From: an uncultured Aquimarina sp. | Lineage (GTDB): Bacteria > Bacteroidota > Bacteroidia > Flavobacteriales > Flavobacteriaceae | Assembly (NCBI GenBank): GCA_947498765.1 | Contig: CANMLG010000045.1 | Span: 1 to 64,000 of the forward strand | Direction of reading: 5' to 3' | DNA length: 64,000 bases | In this document: positions 1 through 11,500 of the stretch, piece after piece | How positions within the stretch are numbered: position 1 is the first letter of the stretch | How the letters are laid out: each line of letters starts with the position of its first letter | Translations under genes and position numbers: made by a program | Notes under the pieces: model-generated | Databases searched by the model: none | Told to the model about the DNA's origin: nothing | The model's input: the letters and a program-made list of their open reading frames with translations, nothing else

Positions 1-3000
1 GGAATACCCGTAGTACCGACTTCTATTGGACTTACCACCCCATTGGTTCCTGGAGCTACATAACTTCCTGTTGGCTGGGCTTCTACATTATCAGGAATAC
101 CATCATTATCAGCATCAATATCTAAATGGTTTGGAATTCCATCACCATCTGGATCAATATCTGCTGGGTCACCTGTATTAGGGTTACCATCTCCATCTAT
201 ATTTGGATCTTCGACAGTATCTAAAATACCATCATTATCATCATCTAAATCTGCACTATCTGGAATACCATCACCATCGGTATCATTACCTTCTCTCCAA
301 TCTGGTTCCATACCTGGCATATCAGCATCTGGGAATGGATTGTCAGCCATCTGCCCTCCGTTTGTTGGATTTGTAGTTGAAGTACCTGGTGCCAAAGTGA
401 TTAAATCAAAATTATCATCGAGACCATCTCCATCTGAATCCGCTCCTGCAGGTGTTATATTAGCAACACCATCTTGGTCCGTATCATAAGCTTCAATAGT
501 GTCACTCTCTGCATCACCATCACTATCTAAATCTAAATAATCTGGAATAGTATCACTATTTGTAAACGTAGCATCGGTATTTGTTGGAACTATAACTGTT
601 CCTGTTCCAGCCACTGGAACTGAAATATCTGTATCATCAACTGGATCATACACATCATCAATACCATCTCCATCCGTATCGGTTCCTGATGGAGCAACAT
701 AGTCAGCTGTAGTCTGTGCCTCTATATTATCTACTATCCCATCATCATCTGAATCAATATCTAAAAAGTCTGCCCCATCGGTACCAAAACTATTTACTGG
801 TGTTGTTCCAGTTGCTGAAAAAGCATCATCATCACTATCAACTTCATTTGGAATTCCGTTAGCTCCTACAGTTACCGTACCTCCTGTATCAATACGACCA
901 TCATTATCACTATCTGTTGCTAATGGATTTCCACTTTCAATTACATCATAAATACCATCATTGTCACTATCTAAATCAACACTATTTAATAGTCCATCTC
1001 CATCAAAGTCTGATTCCGTACATAATAAACTTCTAAAGGCAATATTATCTATGGTTATCGAACCTGCATTTGGTGCTGGATTATTATACAGATAAAGTCT
1101 AATCTGATAAAAGGTATTTGGAATCAACTGCAAATTTGTTGTTGCTGGCACCCTAAAAGATGACGTTGTTGGAAACAGTGTTGCTTCATCGAATAGCACT
1201 ACGCTACTCGCAAAATTATCTCCAGAAATTTCTACTTGATATTGATACCCTGATCTGAAATCTACAGCAGGCACACCCATCGGTTCTCCAAAGAAAAATA
1301 ATTGTGAAATTGAATAGGGATCACTACCTGTGGTAAAATTGATCTCTAAATAATCATTATCGGCAATAGCACTTGCTAAATCGGGTTGATCAACGCCTTG
1401 TAAATCAATATAACCTCCTCCTACATTATTAAGGTCTTCGGTATAACTAACTCCAGAACCAAATATTTGTGAAGATGCACTGGCTATAAAATCATTCCCT
1501 ACTGTAGTTGGTGATAAATCCCCTCCGCCATTATCATACAATAACATTAATGGTGAAGGAGCAGGAGTTGCGTTAGGCTCACATGTATTTTCTTCTACAT
1601 CGGTAATACCATCATTATCATCATCTAGATCTGTTACATCGGGAATCCCATCTCCATCAGTATCCAAAGGCTCTAACAAATCACGATAATCTACATCTGT
1701 ATCTGTTTGAGATGGATCTCCTACATCTGTATTTGGGGTATCTACTGATCCATTATCTAAGTTGTTATTAACATCCGCAGTTGAATTATCGACATCAAAA
1801 GCATCTAATAATCCATCCATGTCAGTATCATTGGTATTCGTTGGTATACCCAAATCAGCTTCTGCTGTATCTGGAATACCATCATTATCCGAATCTGTAT
1901 CTAGATAGTCTGGAACCCCATCCAAATCATTATTCACAGATGGCAACGTAGTATCCAATCCTGTCACCGGGTAAACTGTTGGAATACCTGTAGTAGGATC
2001 AACATCTGCTGGTCCTACCACTCCATCAGTACCAGGAGCTATATAACCAGCTGTAGGTTGTGCTTCTACATTATCTGGAATACCATCATTATCAGAATCA
2101 ATATCTAAAGCATCAGGAATACCATCACCATCAGAATCTGGGCAATAGTACATACCAAAAATAAAAGAGTTGAAATCCCCGAAGGTAGCCGGGTTGTTAT
2201 CACCTACTTCTGTAGCTAAATTTATATAAGTAACTAATACATCTGTAACTGGCTCACTTGGTGAAATATTAAACTCTACAAAAGAAGGATTTCCTTGGGT
2301 ACCCGAAGTAGGGGCTCCTGTTATGGTAATACTATTACCTGAATTTGTAATTATAGCTTCAGCCATTGAATTTATAACCCATTCGAAATTTGAACTAGCG
2401 CCTACAGCTTGAAAAGTAACCTGATCTGTTCTATTTAAAGCTGTAACCCCTCCATCTGGAGTCTCGAATGATAAAAGCTCTGGACTAGTCAGTGTAATAT
2501 TTGTACTAAAGCCTTCATTTAAGGTATATCCATTATCATCAACAAACCTAATGGCATTGTCTCCATTAGCTAGAATAGAAACTTCATCTGTACCACCAAT
2601 TACTGTTGGAGCTGCAATGGTAATAGAAGTACTTAGGCTATTTCCTGCTGTATCACTGGTCAAAGTTGTACTTCCGCCCGAAACCTCAGTTAATGGGGCT
2701 CCAAAATCTGAACCAATTCTAATATTGGTATCAGGACATTCTATCGTATCTAAAATACCATCATTATCATCATCTAAATCTACACTATCTGGAACACCAT
2801 CATTATCTTGGTCTTTTGTACCATCTCTAAAATCAACTTCTACCGTATTTGGATTCTGATCATTTGGCGTATCAACTGCCCCTCCATCTAAATTGTTATT
2901 TACGTCATTAGAACTATTATCTACATCAAAACCATCCAATAGACCGTCCATGTCGATATCATTCATATTTGCTGGCATTGCTAAACCTGCTTCTGTCGTA

Positions 3001-6000
3001 TCGGGTATTCCATCATTGTCACTATCCATATCTAAATAATCTGGAATAGTATCTGTATCCGAATTTTCAGGAGTTCCCAAACCTAGTGTTTGGTCATATA
3101 CTAATGGAATACCAGTTACTCCAACATCACCTGGAGCTACAACTCCATCGGTACCAGGAGCTGTATAACTTCCTGTTGGCTGAGCTTCCACATTATCTGG
3201 AATTCCGTCATTATCAGCATCAATATCTAAATGGTTTGGAATTCCATCGCCATCTGGATCAATATCTGCTGCTGCACCAGTATTAGGGTTACCATCTCCA
3301 TCTATATTTGGATCTTCGTCGGTATCTAAAATACCATCATTATCATCATCTAAATCGACACTATCTGGTACTCCATCATTATCAGAATCATTACCTTCCC
3401 TCCAATCTGGCTCCATTCCTGGCATATCCAAATCTGGGAATGGATTGTCAGCCATCTGCCCTCCGTTTGTTGGGTTAGAATTTGGTACTAGAGCTAGATC
3501 AACTAAATCAAAATTATCATCTAAACCATCTCCATCGGCATCAGCATTAGCTGGTCCTATTTCTGGTATTCCATCTTGATTTATATCATAAGCTTCTATC
3601 GTATCACTCTCTATATCTCCATCACTATCCAAGTCTAAATAATCTGGAATGGTATCACTATTTACAAAAGTAGCATCGGTATTTGTTGGTATAATTGCTG
3701 TACCTCCATTATCTGGATCATAGCGATCATCGACACCATCCATATCGGTATCCACACCTAATGGAGCTTGATAAGCTCCTGTAGTTTGCGCTTCTATATT
3801 ATCTACTATTCCATCATCATCTGCATCAATATCTAAGAAATCTTGAGCATTATCTGCATTAAAAGTATCTACAGGAACTGGTACAACTCCATTATCTGGT
3901 GCTCCTTCTACCACATCTGGAATACCATTTGTTCCAACATCTGCCGGACTAACAGTTATTCTTCCATCATTGTCTGGATCTACTGCATTAGGATCTCCAC
4001 TTTCAATTACATCATAAATACCATCATTATCACTATCTAAGTCTACACTATTTGGAATACCATCCCCATCAAAATCTACTATTGGGCAAGTACTCGTTTG
4101 AATTGCAAAATTATCAAAGGTGGCAAAACCATTAGCTGCTTGTGAAGCATAAATATAAATACGAACTCTATAAAAAGTATTTTCTGCAATAGGAAAAGCG
4201 TTGGTACCTAAATTTACAAACTCCGAAGTATCAGCATTTGGTGGTCCACTAAATGTTCCAGTAGTTAAACGACTCGTTGTTCTATCTGAAACTAATACAC
4301 TCGATGAATTAAAGTTATCAGCACTAATTTCTACTTGAAATGTATAATCAGAATAAATTGGATTCAGAACAGGGTCATCTCCTAAATTTGCACCTAAAGT
4401 AGCACTGTATGTTCCATTTATAAAAGAAGGAACATCATGAATAGAAACTGAACGAATGGCTGTAGCTACATCTGCTAAAGATGTAAAAGCATATTCTATA
4501 TAATCCCCATTAGTTTTTGCCGTAGTTATATCCGCTGCATCCGCTCCACTAACATAATAATACCCTTCGCCTTGTACGTTATTAGGTACATTTAATGTTG
4601 ACTCATCAACTAAACCAGGTCCAAAAGTTGTAGAGACTGCATTTAATTGAAATGAAGCACTCTCTACTATATTAGGTTCATATCGATCAACTTTCGCTGC
4701 ACCTGTATTTCCATTCAAAGTACCTCTGTTTGAATCCCAAACTAAACCAGGAACACGGGGACCATTAAGATCGCAAACAGCCTCATCAACATCTCTAATA
4801 CCATCGTTATCATCGTCCAAATCAACCGCATCGATGATACCATCCATATCTGAATCGATAGGTTCTAATGGATCTCTAAAATCAACATCTGAATCTGTTT
4901 GACTTGGGTTACCTGTATCTGTATTTGGTGTATTAACTGCCCCTCCATCTAAATCATCATTCACATCAAAAGGGTCTCCTGCAGGAGTATTTACATCATC
5001 ATAAGCATCTAACAACCCATCTCCATCAATATCATTGGTATTTGTTGCCGGTGTTTGCCCAGCTTCTACTACATCTAATAAACCGTCATCATCTGAATCT
5101 GAATCTAAATAATCTGGTATTCCATCGGTATCATTATTTACTGTTGGTAGGGTCGTATCTAAACCGGTTGCTGGATACGCCGTAGGTATACCAGTTATCG
5201 GATCAACATCTGCAACTCCAACAACACCTGTAGCACTTGGTGGCACATAACCAATCGTTGGCTGAGCCTCGACATTATCGGGAATACCATCATTATCTGC
5301 ATCAATATCTAGGCTATCATCAATACCATCTCCATCTGTATCACAAATCGGTTCTATCGCAATTTGAAAATTTGCAGTATCAGCCGCTGTACCTGATGTA
5401 ACATTAACAATAGTTCTAGTTACCTCCAGTGATAAGGCTTTACCTTGAGTGCTATAAACATATGACGAACTAGCTCCTATTCCTATTCCCGTAACTGTAA
5501 AAGTATCATTTGGTGTATTTGTTGTTGATATAACACCAGTGACTCCAACATTACTATCTTCGACCCAAGTAAACCCTGGAGAAACCCCATTTGCAATATA
5601 CCTAATCGTTTCCATGTCATTTATAGACGCGAAATCAGGCCCTGCATCAATAGTTATACTTGTTGGTCTATCAAAGGAGAACAATATTTGTTCTTCATCT
5701 CCAACCTCTGGCGTATTATTTGTAAATCTTACAACACTTTCTCCTATAAAATCAAAACTACTTATCGTAGAATCTGCAATACCTCCTGTTATATTTGCAG
5801 CACTAACATTAGTATTTATCAATTCAACCCCGGAATTACTCATATTAAAAGTCCCACCAGCATTGGTCACTCCCGTTAAATCTATCTTCTCTCTTCCTGA
5901 TGCTGGACATTCGACATCATCTAAAATACCATCGTTATCATCATCTAAATCTGCAATATCATTTACCCCATCATTATCAGAATCAATCGATATTGCAGGG

Positions 6001-8108
6001 CCTGTAGGATCTAAAATTTCTGCTGTATTTAATGAATCATCTCCTAACCTACCATCTGTTAACTGATACTCTACCGTATATACTTGGGCTCCATTTACGG
6101 TTTCTATGCCTTCTGTAATAATAAAATTTCTATAAATCTTATCTACAATACCAAATACCTTGTCCCCATATTTACGATAAGCATCTCTTTGATCTAGAGC
6201 ATTGATTCCATACCAATAAAACTTGACCGTAGCCGATTGCCCTACAGCACCACATTCTAATGTAAAATCAACTAAACCAAATGGGTATTCATAAGCTTCA
6301 TCTTCAATACCTCCATTAGATACAATTTCTGATTCTTGAACAATTTGCATGTTGGTAATTTGATCACAATCACCAGTCACAGCAATCGAAACATAACTAC
6401 CTGTCCCACTCCCATCGGGAATAGACGCAACATCTGGTTGCAAGCTATCTAAAGTTCCATCATTATTACCATCACCTCCATTGGGCGCTCCGTCTTCAAT
6501 TACAACATCTACGTTATCATCGTCATCACAATTTTGCATGGTGTCATCTTGTGAAATATTGAGAGCCTGCATTTCTCCAGTCGGTGTAGCCGTAGTTACC
6601 ACTAAACCATCGGCTGTCACAATTCCGTTTCCTACAGGATCAGGATCTGTTATAACCCCTGTTAAATTTGTCACTACACCTCCAACAGTAGGATCTCCTG
6701 TGAAATTTGTTCCTGTGTTACCTCCACTTAGTGAAGAGTTCAACAAATCTGTTTCCAAGAAATCTCCTCCACCTTCTATAGCATCAGCGCAACCATCTCC
6801 ATCCGAATCTAAATCTAAAGCATTTACAATTCCATCATTATCTAAATCAGAACTACTACATAATGAACTTTGTATCGCAAAATTATCAAACGTTACAAAA
6901 CCGTTTCCTGTAGTATCTTCAGACGCATATAAGTACATTCTTATCTTATAAGTATTATCTTCTGCTACTAAAAATGAATTTCCTCCTAAATTTGCAAACT
7001 CTGATTTACTAGTATCTGGCGGACCTAAAAACGCCCCTGCAACATCCCTTGTCGTAGTTCTATTAGCTACCAACACCGTTGATGTAGCAAAATTATCCAC
7101 ACTAATTTCTACTTGAAATGTATAATCTGCATAAATTGGATTCAACACAGGATCAGCTCCTAAATTTGACCCCCTTGCTCCGTAATTACCACTTACAAAT
7201 GAAGGCACATCGTGTATAGCCACAGATCTTAAAAAAGAAGCCGTTTGACTTATAGAACTAAAAATAAACTCGACATAATCATTATTAGCTTTTGCAGTCG
7301 CTATATCAATTGCATCAGCACCACCTACATAATAATAACCTTCATTTTGTACTTGATTAGTTCCATTAAATTCCGATAGATCTGTTAATCCTAGTCCTAT
7401 AACCGCACTAAAAGCATTTTGCTGAAACGAGGCACTATTTACAATATTAGGCTCGTATCTATATATTTTAGCCGCTCCTGTATTACCATTATTTGTACCT
7501 CTATTAGCATCCCAAACTAAACCTGCTGTTGCTGTTACAGAAGTACTGCAACCATATTCTACCGTATCTAAAATACCATCATTATCATCATCTAAATCTA
7601 CTACATCGTTCACGTTATCACCATCTGTATCAAAGAACACTGGATCTACCTGAATTTGCACAGGCCCTTCAATGGCATTACAAAGCTGTGTTTCAACAAT
7701 AGAAAGGTTACTCCCCACAACTAATGTTGTAGGCACAATAGTTCCATCAAATGATAGCATATATACAAGGTATTGACCTGCTATGTATTGCCCCAAATTA
7801 ATAGTTCCTGTATTAGGAAACGGAGAAACAATACCGTAAATATTCAATCCTACATCGGTAACCACATATACATTATTCTGACCTAAATTCGTCATAGCAT
7901 CTGTTGTAGCTACTATAGTAAGATCTTGATTACTCAAGAAATTACTATCTGGCACAAAAGGACTAGGCACTACTGGTACTACAGGGAATTGCGCTAAAGC
8001 AATTACACTGTAAAACCAAAAAAGTAATACCGTTATACCTTTTCCTGTAAGTAAGGATTCTTTTTTATGACGAATACTAAAAAAAGAGGTTGAAGTAATT
8101 TTTTTCAT
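1..8108 (-). CDS. Giant TSP3-repeat surface protein E (3' end outside window)
   Basis: The reading frame is open from the ATG at 8108 to the left edge of the window, about 2702 codons with no stop, so the C-terminus is missing. It begins MKKITSTSFF and has a long n-region and a hydrophobic stretch ending near VIALAQ, a likely type I signal peptide. Asp-rich TSP3-like loops such as [11 protein letters not shown] follow, alternating with beta-rich modules. One module of about 240 residues (roughly residues 183-423 and 1106-1339, plus a shorter relative near 2173-2359) also forms the N-terminal module of gene B. Such loops bind calcium in thrombospondin-type proteins, so a calcium-stiffened secreted or cell-surface protein is inferred. 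The ligand is unknown. It is the last visible gene of a five-member tandem family. Because the end is missing, presence of a T9SS sorting domain cannot be judged. Confidence 0.85.
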   Translation of the reverse strand, partial: MKKITSTSFFSIRHKKESLLTGKGITVLLFWFYSVIALAQFPVVPVVPSPFVPDSNFLSNQDLTIVATTDAMTNLGQNNVYVVTDVGLNIYGIVSPFPNTGTINLGQYIAGQYLVYMLSFDGTIVPTTLVVGSNLSIVETQLCNAIEGPVQIQVDPVFFDTDGDNVNDVVDLDDDNDGILDTVEYGCSTSVTATAGLVWDANRGTNNGNTGAAKIYRYEPNIVNSASFQQNAFSAVIGLGLTDLSEFNGTNQVQNEGYYYVGGADAIDIATAKANNDYVEFIFSSISQTASFLRSVAIHDVPSFVSGNYGARGSNLGADPVLNPIYADYTFQVEISVDNFATSTVLVANRTTTRDVAGAFLGPPDTSKSEFANLGGNSFLVAEDNTYKIRMYLYASEDTTGNGFVTFDNFAIQSSLCSSSDLDNDGIVNALDLDSDGDGCADAIEGGGDFLETDLLNSSLSGGNTGTNFTGDPTVGGVVTNLTGVITDPDPVGNGIVTADGLVVTTATPTGEMQALNISQDDTMQNCDDDDNVDVVIEDGAPNGGDGNNDGTLDSLQPDVASIPDGSGTGSYVSIAVTGDCDQITNMQIVQESEIVSNGGIEDEAYEYPFGLVDFTLECGAVGQSATVKFYWYGINALDQRDAYRKYGDKVFGIVDKIYRNFIITEGIETVNGAQVYTVEYQLTDGRLGDDSLNTAEILDPTGPAISIDSDNDGVNDIADLDDDNDGILDDVECPASGREKIDLTGVTNAGGTFNMSNSGVELINTNVSAANITGGIADSTISSFDFIGESVVRFTNNTPEVGDEEQILFSFDRPTSITIDAGPDFASINDMETIRYIANGVSPGFTWVEDSNVGVTGVISTTNTPNDTFTVTGIGIGASSSYVYSTQGKALSLEVTRTIVNVTSGTAADTANFQIAIEPICDTDGDGIDDSLDIDADNDGIPDNVEAQPTIGYVPPSATGVVGVADVDPITGIPTAYPATGLDTTLPTVNNDTDGIPDYLDSDSDDDGLLDVVEAGQTPATNTNDIDGDGLLDAYDDVNTPAGDPFDVNDDLDGGAVNTPNTDTGNPSQTDSDVDFRDPLEPIDSDMDGIIDAVDLDDDNDGIRDVDEAVCDLNGPRVPGLVWDSNRGTLNGNTGAAKVDRYEPNIVESASFQLNAVSTTFGPGLVDESTLNVPNNVQGEGYYYVSGADAADITTAKTNGDYIEYAFTSLADVATAIRSVSIHDVPSFINGTYSATLGANLGDDPVLNPIYSDYTFQVEISADNFNSSSVLVSDRTTSRLTTGTFSGPPNADTSEFVNLGTNAFPIAENTFYRVRIYIYASQAANGFATFDNFAIQTSTCPIVDFDGDGIPNSVDLDSDNDGIYDVIESGDPNAVDPDNDGRITVSPADVGTNGIPDVVEGAPDNGVVPVPVDTFNADNAQDFLDIDADDDGIVDNIEAQTTGAYQAPLGVDTDMDGVDDRYDPDNGGTAIIPTNTDATFVNSDTIPDYLDLDSDGDIESDTIEAYDINQDGIPEIGPANADADGDGLDDNFDLVDLALVPNSNPTNGGQMADNPFPDLDMPGMEPDWREGNDSDNDGVPDSVDLDDDNDGILDTDEDPNIDGDGNPNTGAAADIDPDGDGIPNHLDIDADNDGIPDNVEAQPTGSYTAPGTDGVVAPGDVGVTGIPLVYDQTLGLGTPENSDTDTIPDYLDMDSDNDGIPDTTEAGLAMPANMNDIDMDGLLDGFDVDNSSNDVNNNLDGGAVDTPNDQNPNTVEVDFRDGTKDQDNDGVPDSVDLDDDNDGILDTIECPDTNIRIGSDFGAPLTEVSGGSTTLTSDTAGNSLSTSITIAAPTVIGGTDEVSILANGDNAIRFVDDNGYTLNEGFSTNITLTSPELLSFETPDGGVTALNRTDQVTFQAVGASSNFEWVINSMAEAIITNSGNSITITGAPTSGTQGNPSFVEFNISPSEPVTDVLVTYINLATEVGDNNPATFGDFNSFIFGMYYCPDSDGDGIPDALDIDSDNDGIPDNVEAQPTAGYIAPGTDGVVGPADVDPTTGIPTVYPVTGLDTTLPSVNNDLDGVPDYLDTDSDNDGIPDTAEADLGIPTNTNDTDMDGLLDAFDVDNSTADVNNNLDNGSVDTPNTDVGDPSQTDTDVDYRDLLEPLDTDGDGIPDVTDLDDDNDGITDVEENTCEPNATPAPSPLMLLYDNGGGDLSPTTVGNDFIASASSQIFGSGVSYTEDLNNVGGGYIDLQGVDQPDLASAIADNDYLEINFTTGSDPYSISQLFFFGEPMGVPAVDFRSGYQYQVEISGDNFASSVVLFDEATLFPTTSSFRVPATTNLQLIPNTFYQIRLYLYNNPAPNAGSITIDNIAFRSLLCTESDFDGDGLLNSVDLDSDNDGIYDVIESGNPLATDSDNDGRIDTGGTVTVGANGIPNEVDSDDDAFSATGTTPVNSFGTDGADFLDIDSDDDGIVDNIEAQTTADYVAPSGTDTDGDGIDDVYDPVDDTDISVPVAGTGTVIVPTNTDATFTNSDTIPDYLDLDSDGDAESDTIEAYDTDQDGVANITPAGADSDGDGLDDNFDLITLAPGTSTTNPTNGGQMADNPFPDADMPGMEPDWREGNDTDGDGIPDSADLDDDNDGILDTVEDPNIDGDGNPNTGDPADIDPDGDGIPNHLDIDADNDGIPDNVEAQPTGSYVAPGTNGVVSPIEVGTTGI

Positions 8109-8535
8109 AATCCTAAGATTTTTATTCAAACTGCTGATTAAGCTCTGTTTCCCATCAAAAGTTAAATGTTTGAAAACAAACACATTATAAATTTAACATT
8201 TCTTTTCTTACTGAAAATCAGTTATTTAAAGTTTTTTATTTTTTTTCGACAACACGTTATTTAACATCGATATAATACGTAAATAATCGTTTAACTGCAC
8301 TTTTGTAAACATTATAATTATCTGAACATCAACTATTTATATGATTACAAATCCTTTCTTTATTATATGTATGTAGACCGATAACATTTATATAGAACTC
8401 AATTAAATTTTCTAAAAAAGACAAAATATTATGGCTATTTATTCATTTTAATACTGATAAAATGAGACTCTATTTTAGTTTAATCCCAATACTTAAATTG
8501 TTACAAAAAACTACTCATTTTAAACAATAATAGAC
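8109..8535. other. 427-bp AT-rich spacer between giant genes A and E
   Basis: No open frame of useful length was found. It must hold the end of the A transcript and probably the promoter of E. The only distinctive sequence seen is an 18-bp motif at 8459-8476 that recurs exactly upstream of gene A. No GC-rich hairpin followed by a T tract was found. Confidence 0.5.
8459..8476. repeat. 18-bp motif shared by the A/E and B/A spacers, copy 1
   Basis: The sequence aaaatgagactctatttt lies 60 bp beyond the stop of gene A and about 350 bp upstream of the start of gene E. The same 18 bases occur at 21425-21442 in the equivalent spacer upstream of A. The flanks are not alike. The role is unknown; a promoter, leader or transcript-end element are all possible. 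Confidence 0.55.
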
Positions 8536-11500
8536 TTAATTTGGTGTAAGCATGGGTGGTATAATATCACAACAACCACTATCTGTATTTACATCTTGAC
8601 TATCCCCTATGCCCTGCGTATTTGGAGTATTTGCCAGCGTTGACAAGGGTACGCCGTAAGTTGGAGATGTAGGATCTGTATCTACAGTAGTTCCTAAATT
8701 AAATAACACACTTTCGGTAGTACTCCCTAAATAACCTGTTGAAATACTAAGGTCATTATTATTGTTATTGGGTTGATTTAGTAATGTTGCCGAAGCATCA
8801 CTTAAATCGGTTTGCTCAAAACTTAAATCACCTTCTACGGCATCTGGACAACCATCTCCGTCGCTGTCTAAATCCAAATGATTTGGTATTCCATCGTTAT
8901 CTGTATCCTTTGAAAAACATATTATTGTTGGATTTACAAATGCTGAAAAAGCTACAGATGTGGGGTTTTGATCTAAAAACTGGAACGTAACTGCTTTTAC
9001 CTTTTTATCATCTAAACCAATTAACTCTACTGTGCCACGAGCTTGACTAGCATCTGTTTGAGATCCATTAACATTTTCATCGGTAACTGCCGGAACACCT
9101 GAAAAACTTATTTTTTCTAAATTATCTGATGACGTAAATGTATATCCATTAGGGTTATCCGATAAAATAAAATCTAGACCATTGTCGGTGGTATTGTCTT
9201 CATAAAGCACACTAAAGTTTCCTATAACTCCTTGCTCAAGTACATTATCAAAGAAAAGACTCACATTATCAATAGGAGTTCCAAATTCAAATGTGTAGGA
9301 ATCTCCATTGGTTATTGTTGACTCTCTTATGCTAAAACGTGTACCATTAATCCCCGTTAGTCCACCACTGGTGGTATGTGTAATTGTATTAGTCCCCGAA
9401 CAGTCCGTAAAACTTAAATTATCAGCTAAAACATTAAAACTTGTGAATTCGATTCCTTCATCTGTGTCTAAAATTCCATCATTATCATCATCCAAATCAA
9501 AGACATCATTTACGGTATCCCCATCGCTATCTAAACATGCGTTTATAGTATCATCTGAAGCAAAAGTATTATACGTAGAAATATATTCTGTTACTCCATC
9601 TATTGTCCCTGTACCTCCATTATCATCAATACTATCTAACAACCCATCTCCATTACTATCGTTAGTTGCATTGGATGTAAATCCAAACTGCGCATCAGCC
9701 GTGCTAGTCATCGTATTTGTCACTCCATCTCCATTGATCACATCCCCATTTCCTATACCTGTAGTTGGAGCGACTCCTGCTTCTACAGCATCTGGACATC
9801 CATCTCCATCACTATCTAAATCCAAATGATCCAAAATTCCGTCTCCATCTAAATCTTCTGTACACGTAGTTCGTGGGTACAATGAAGCTTGGTAATTATT
9901 CAAGGTAAAGGTTACTTCATTGATAAACCCATTACTCCAAGTACTTCCTGCATCTCCTTGTAATCTATAAAAACGATACGATCCTGAATTTTGAGTAATC
10001 GCAACATTTACTTCCAAATCTGCTTCTGCTTGACCATAGGCCGCACTTACGGATAGATCTGTCCAATTACTACCGTCATTTGAACCTTGTACTGTAGCAC
10101 TCACTCCATTTAACAAGAAACTATTTGAATTCTGCAATTGGAAAATAATTTCACTAATATCTAAACCATTAGTAAACTCAAATTGCATAATCGTATTTCC
10201 CGTAACTGGTAATACATTAGTAAAACGTGCTTGATTCGCTGCTACATTGGCTGTCTCTCCGTCTACAGTATTATCTAATGCATAAGAAGCATTAATCATA
10301 GTTAAATCAGAGGTCACTGTAATATCAGCTGTACGATCTCCTGTAGTCCAAACGGTCTCAGGAATAAAACATGTCGGAGACTCATCACTATTGATAATCC
10401 CATCGTTGTCCGCATCGACATCGAATAAATCAGGTATATCATCATTATCTGTATCAGAACATGCATTTAACACCTCTGACAATGCATAATTGGTATATGT
10501 AGAAGTATATTCAGGAACACCATCTATTGTTCCACTTCCTCCATTATCATCTACGCTATCGATTAATCCATCATTATTGGTATCAGGGTCACTATTTGCT
10601 GTATCTTGGGTAAAGGTAAACTGAGCATCTGCTGTAGCAACCGTAGATGTTACTGCTCCACCTGTCCCATTTTCTATATCTGCTGTTGCAATTCCTGTGA
10701 TTGGTGCTACTCCTGCTTCTACAGCATCGGGACAGCCGTCTCCATCAGAATCTAAATCTAATCGATTAGGAACACCATCATCATCTAAATCTTGTGAACA
10801 TGGGATTTCTAACGTAAACTGGAATCTTATAGAAGGGAATGAATTCCAAGTTAAAGGATTAATTCGTAACCCTGTCCAATCTTCATCGGAGTCAGTAACC
10901 GTATTAAATACCTGAGTGGTATTATTTGTATTGGCAATAAAAGTACCTATAGAAACCCAACTAGTTCCATCTTTAGTTCCTTCTAATTGATAACTCGCTA
11001 CCCATTGTCCTGCATTACCTCGCCCTGCTGTAGTCACTCCTACAATGCGTCGTGCTCCACCAAATAACATTCCAACAAATTGATTCGTATCCGTATTATT
11101 TACTCCTGACCAACTTGTTCCAGAAGTTAACTGGGGTGCATTCAAGCCACCGAAATTCCCACTATTCACATAATCTCCACTAGCAGGATCTGGATCTAAC
11201 AATTCTTCTGTACAAAGAACGCGTTCATCTACGTCCAAAATCCCATCATTATCATCATCAATATCCACTAAATCTCCGATGCCATCATTATCTGTATCAA
11301 TACATCCGTCTCTAGTTGCATCTAAAGCATTTTCATTATAAGTAGAACTATATTCTGTTGTCCCGTTTAAAGGTAACGTAGCTCCCGAATTACTATCTAA
11401 ACTATCCAATAACCCATCATCATTCGTATCATCATTTCCTCCATTCGTAGTTTGATCAAAACTAAATTGAGCATCATCTATATTCGGTGTTGTCGTGGTT

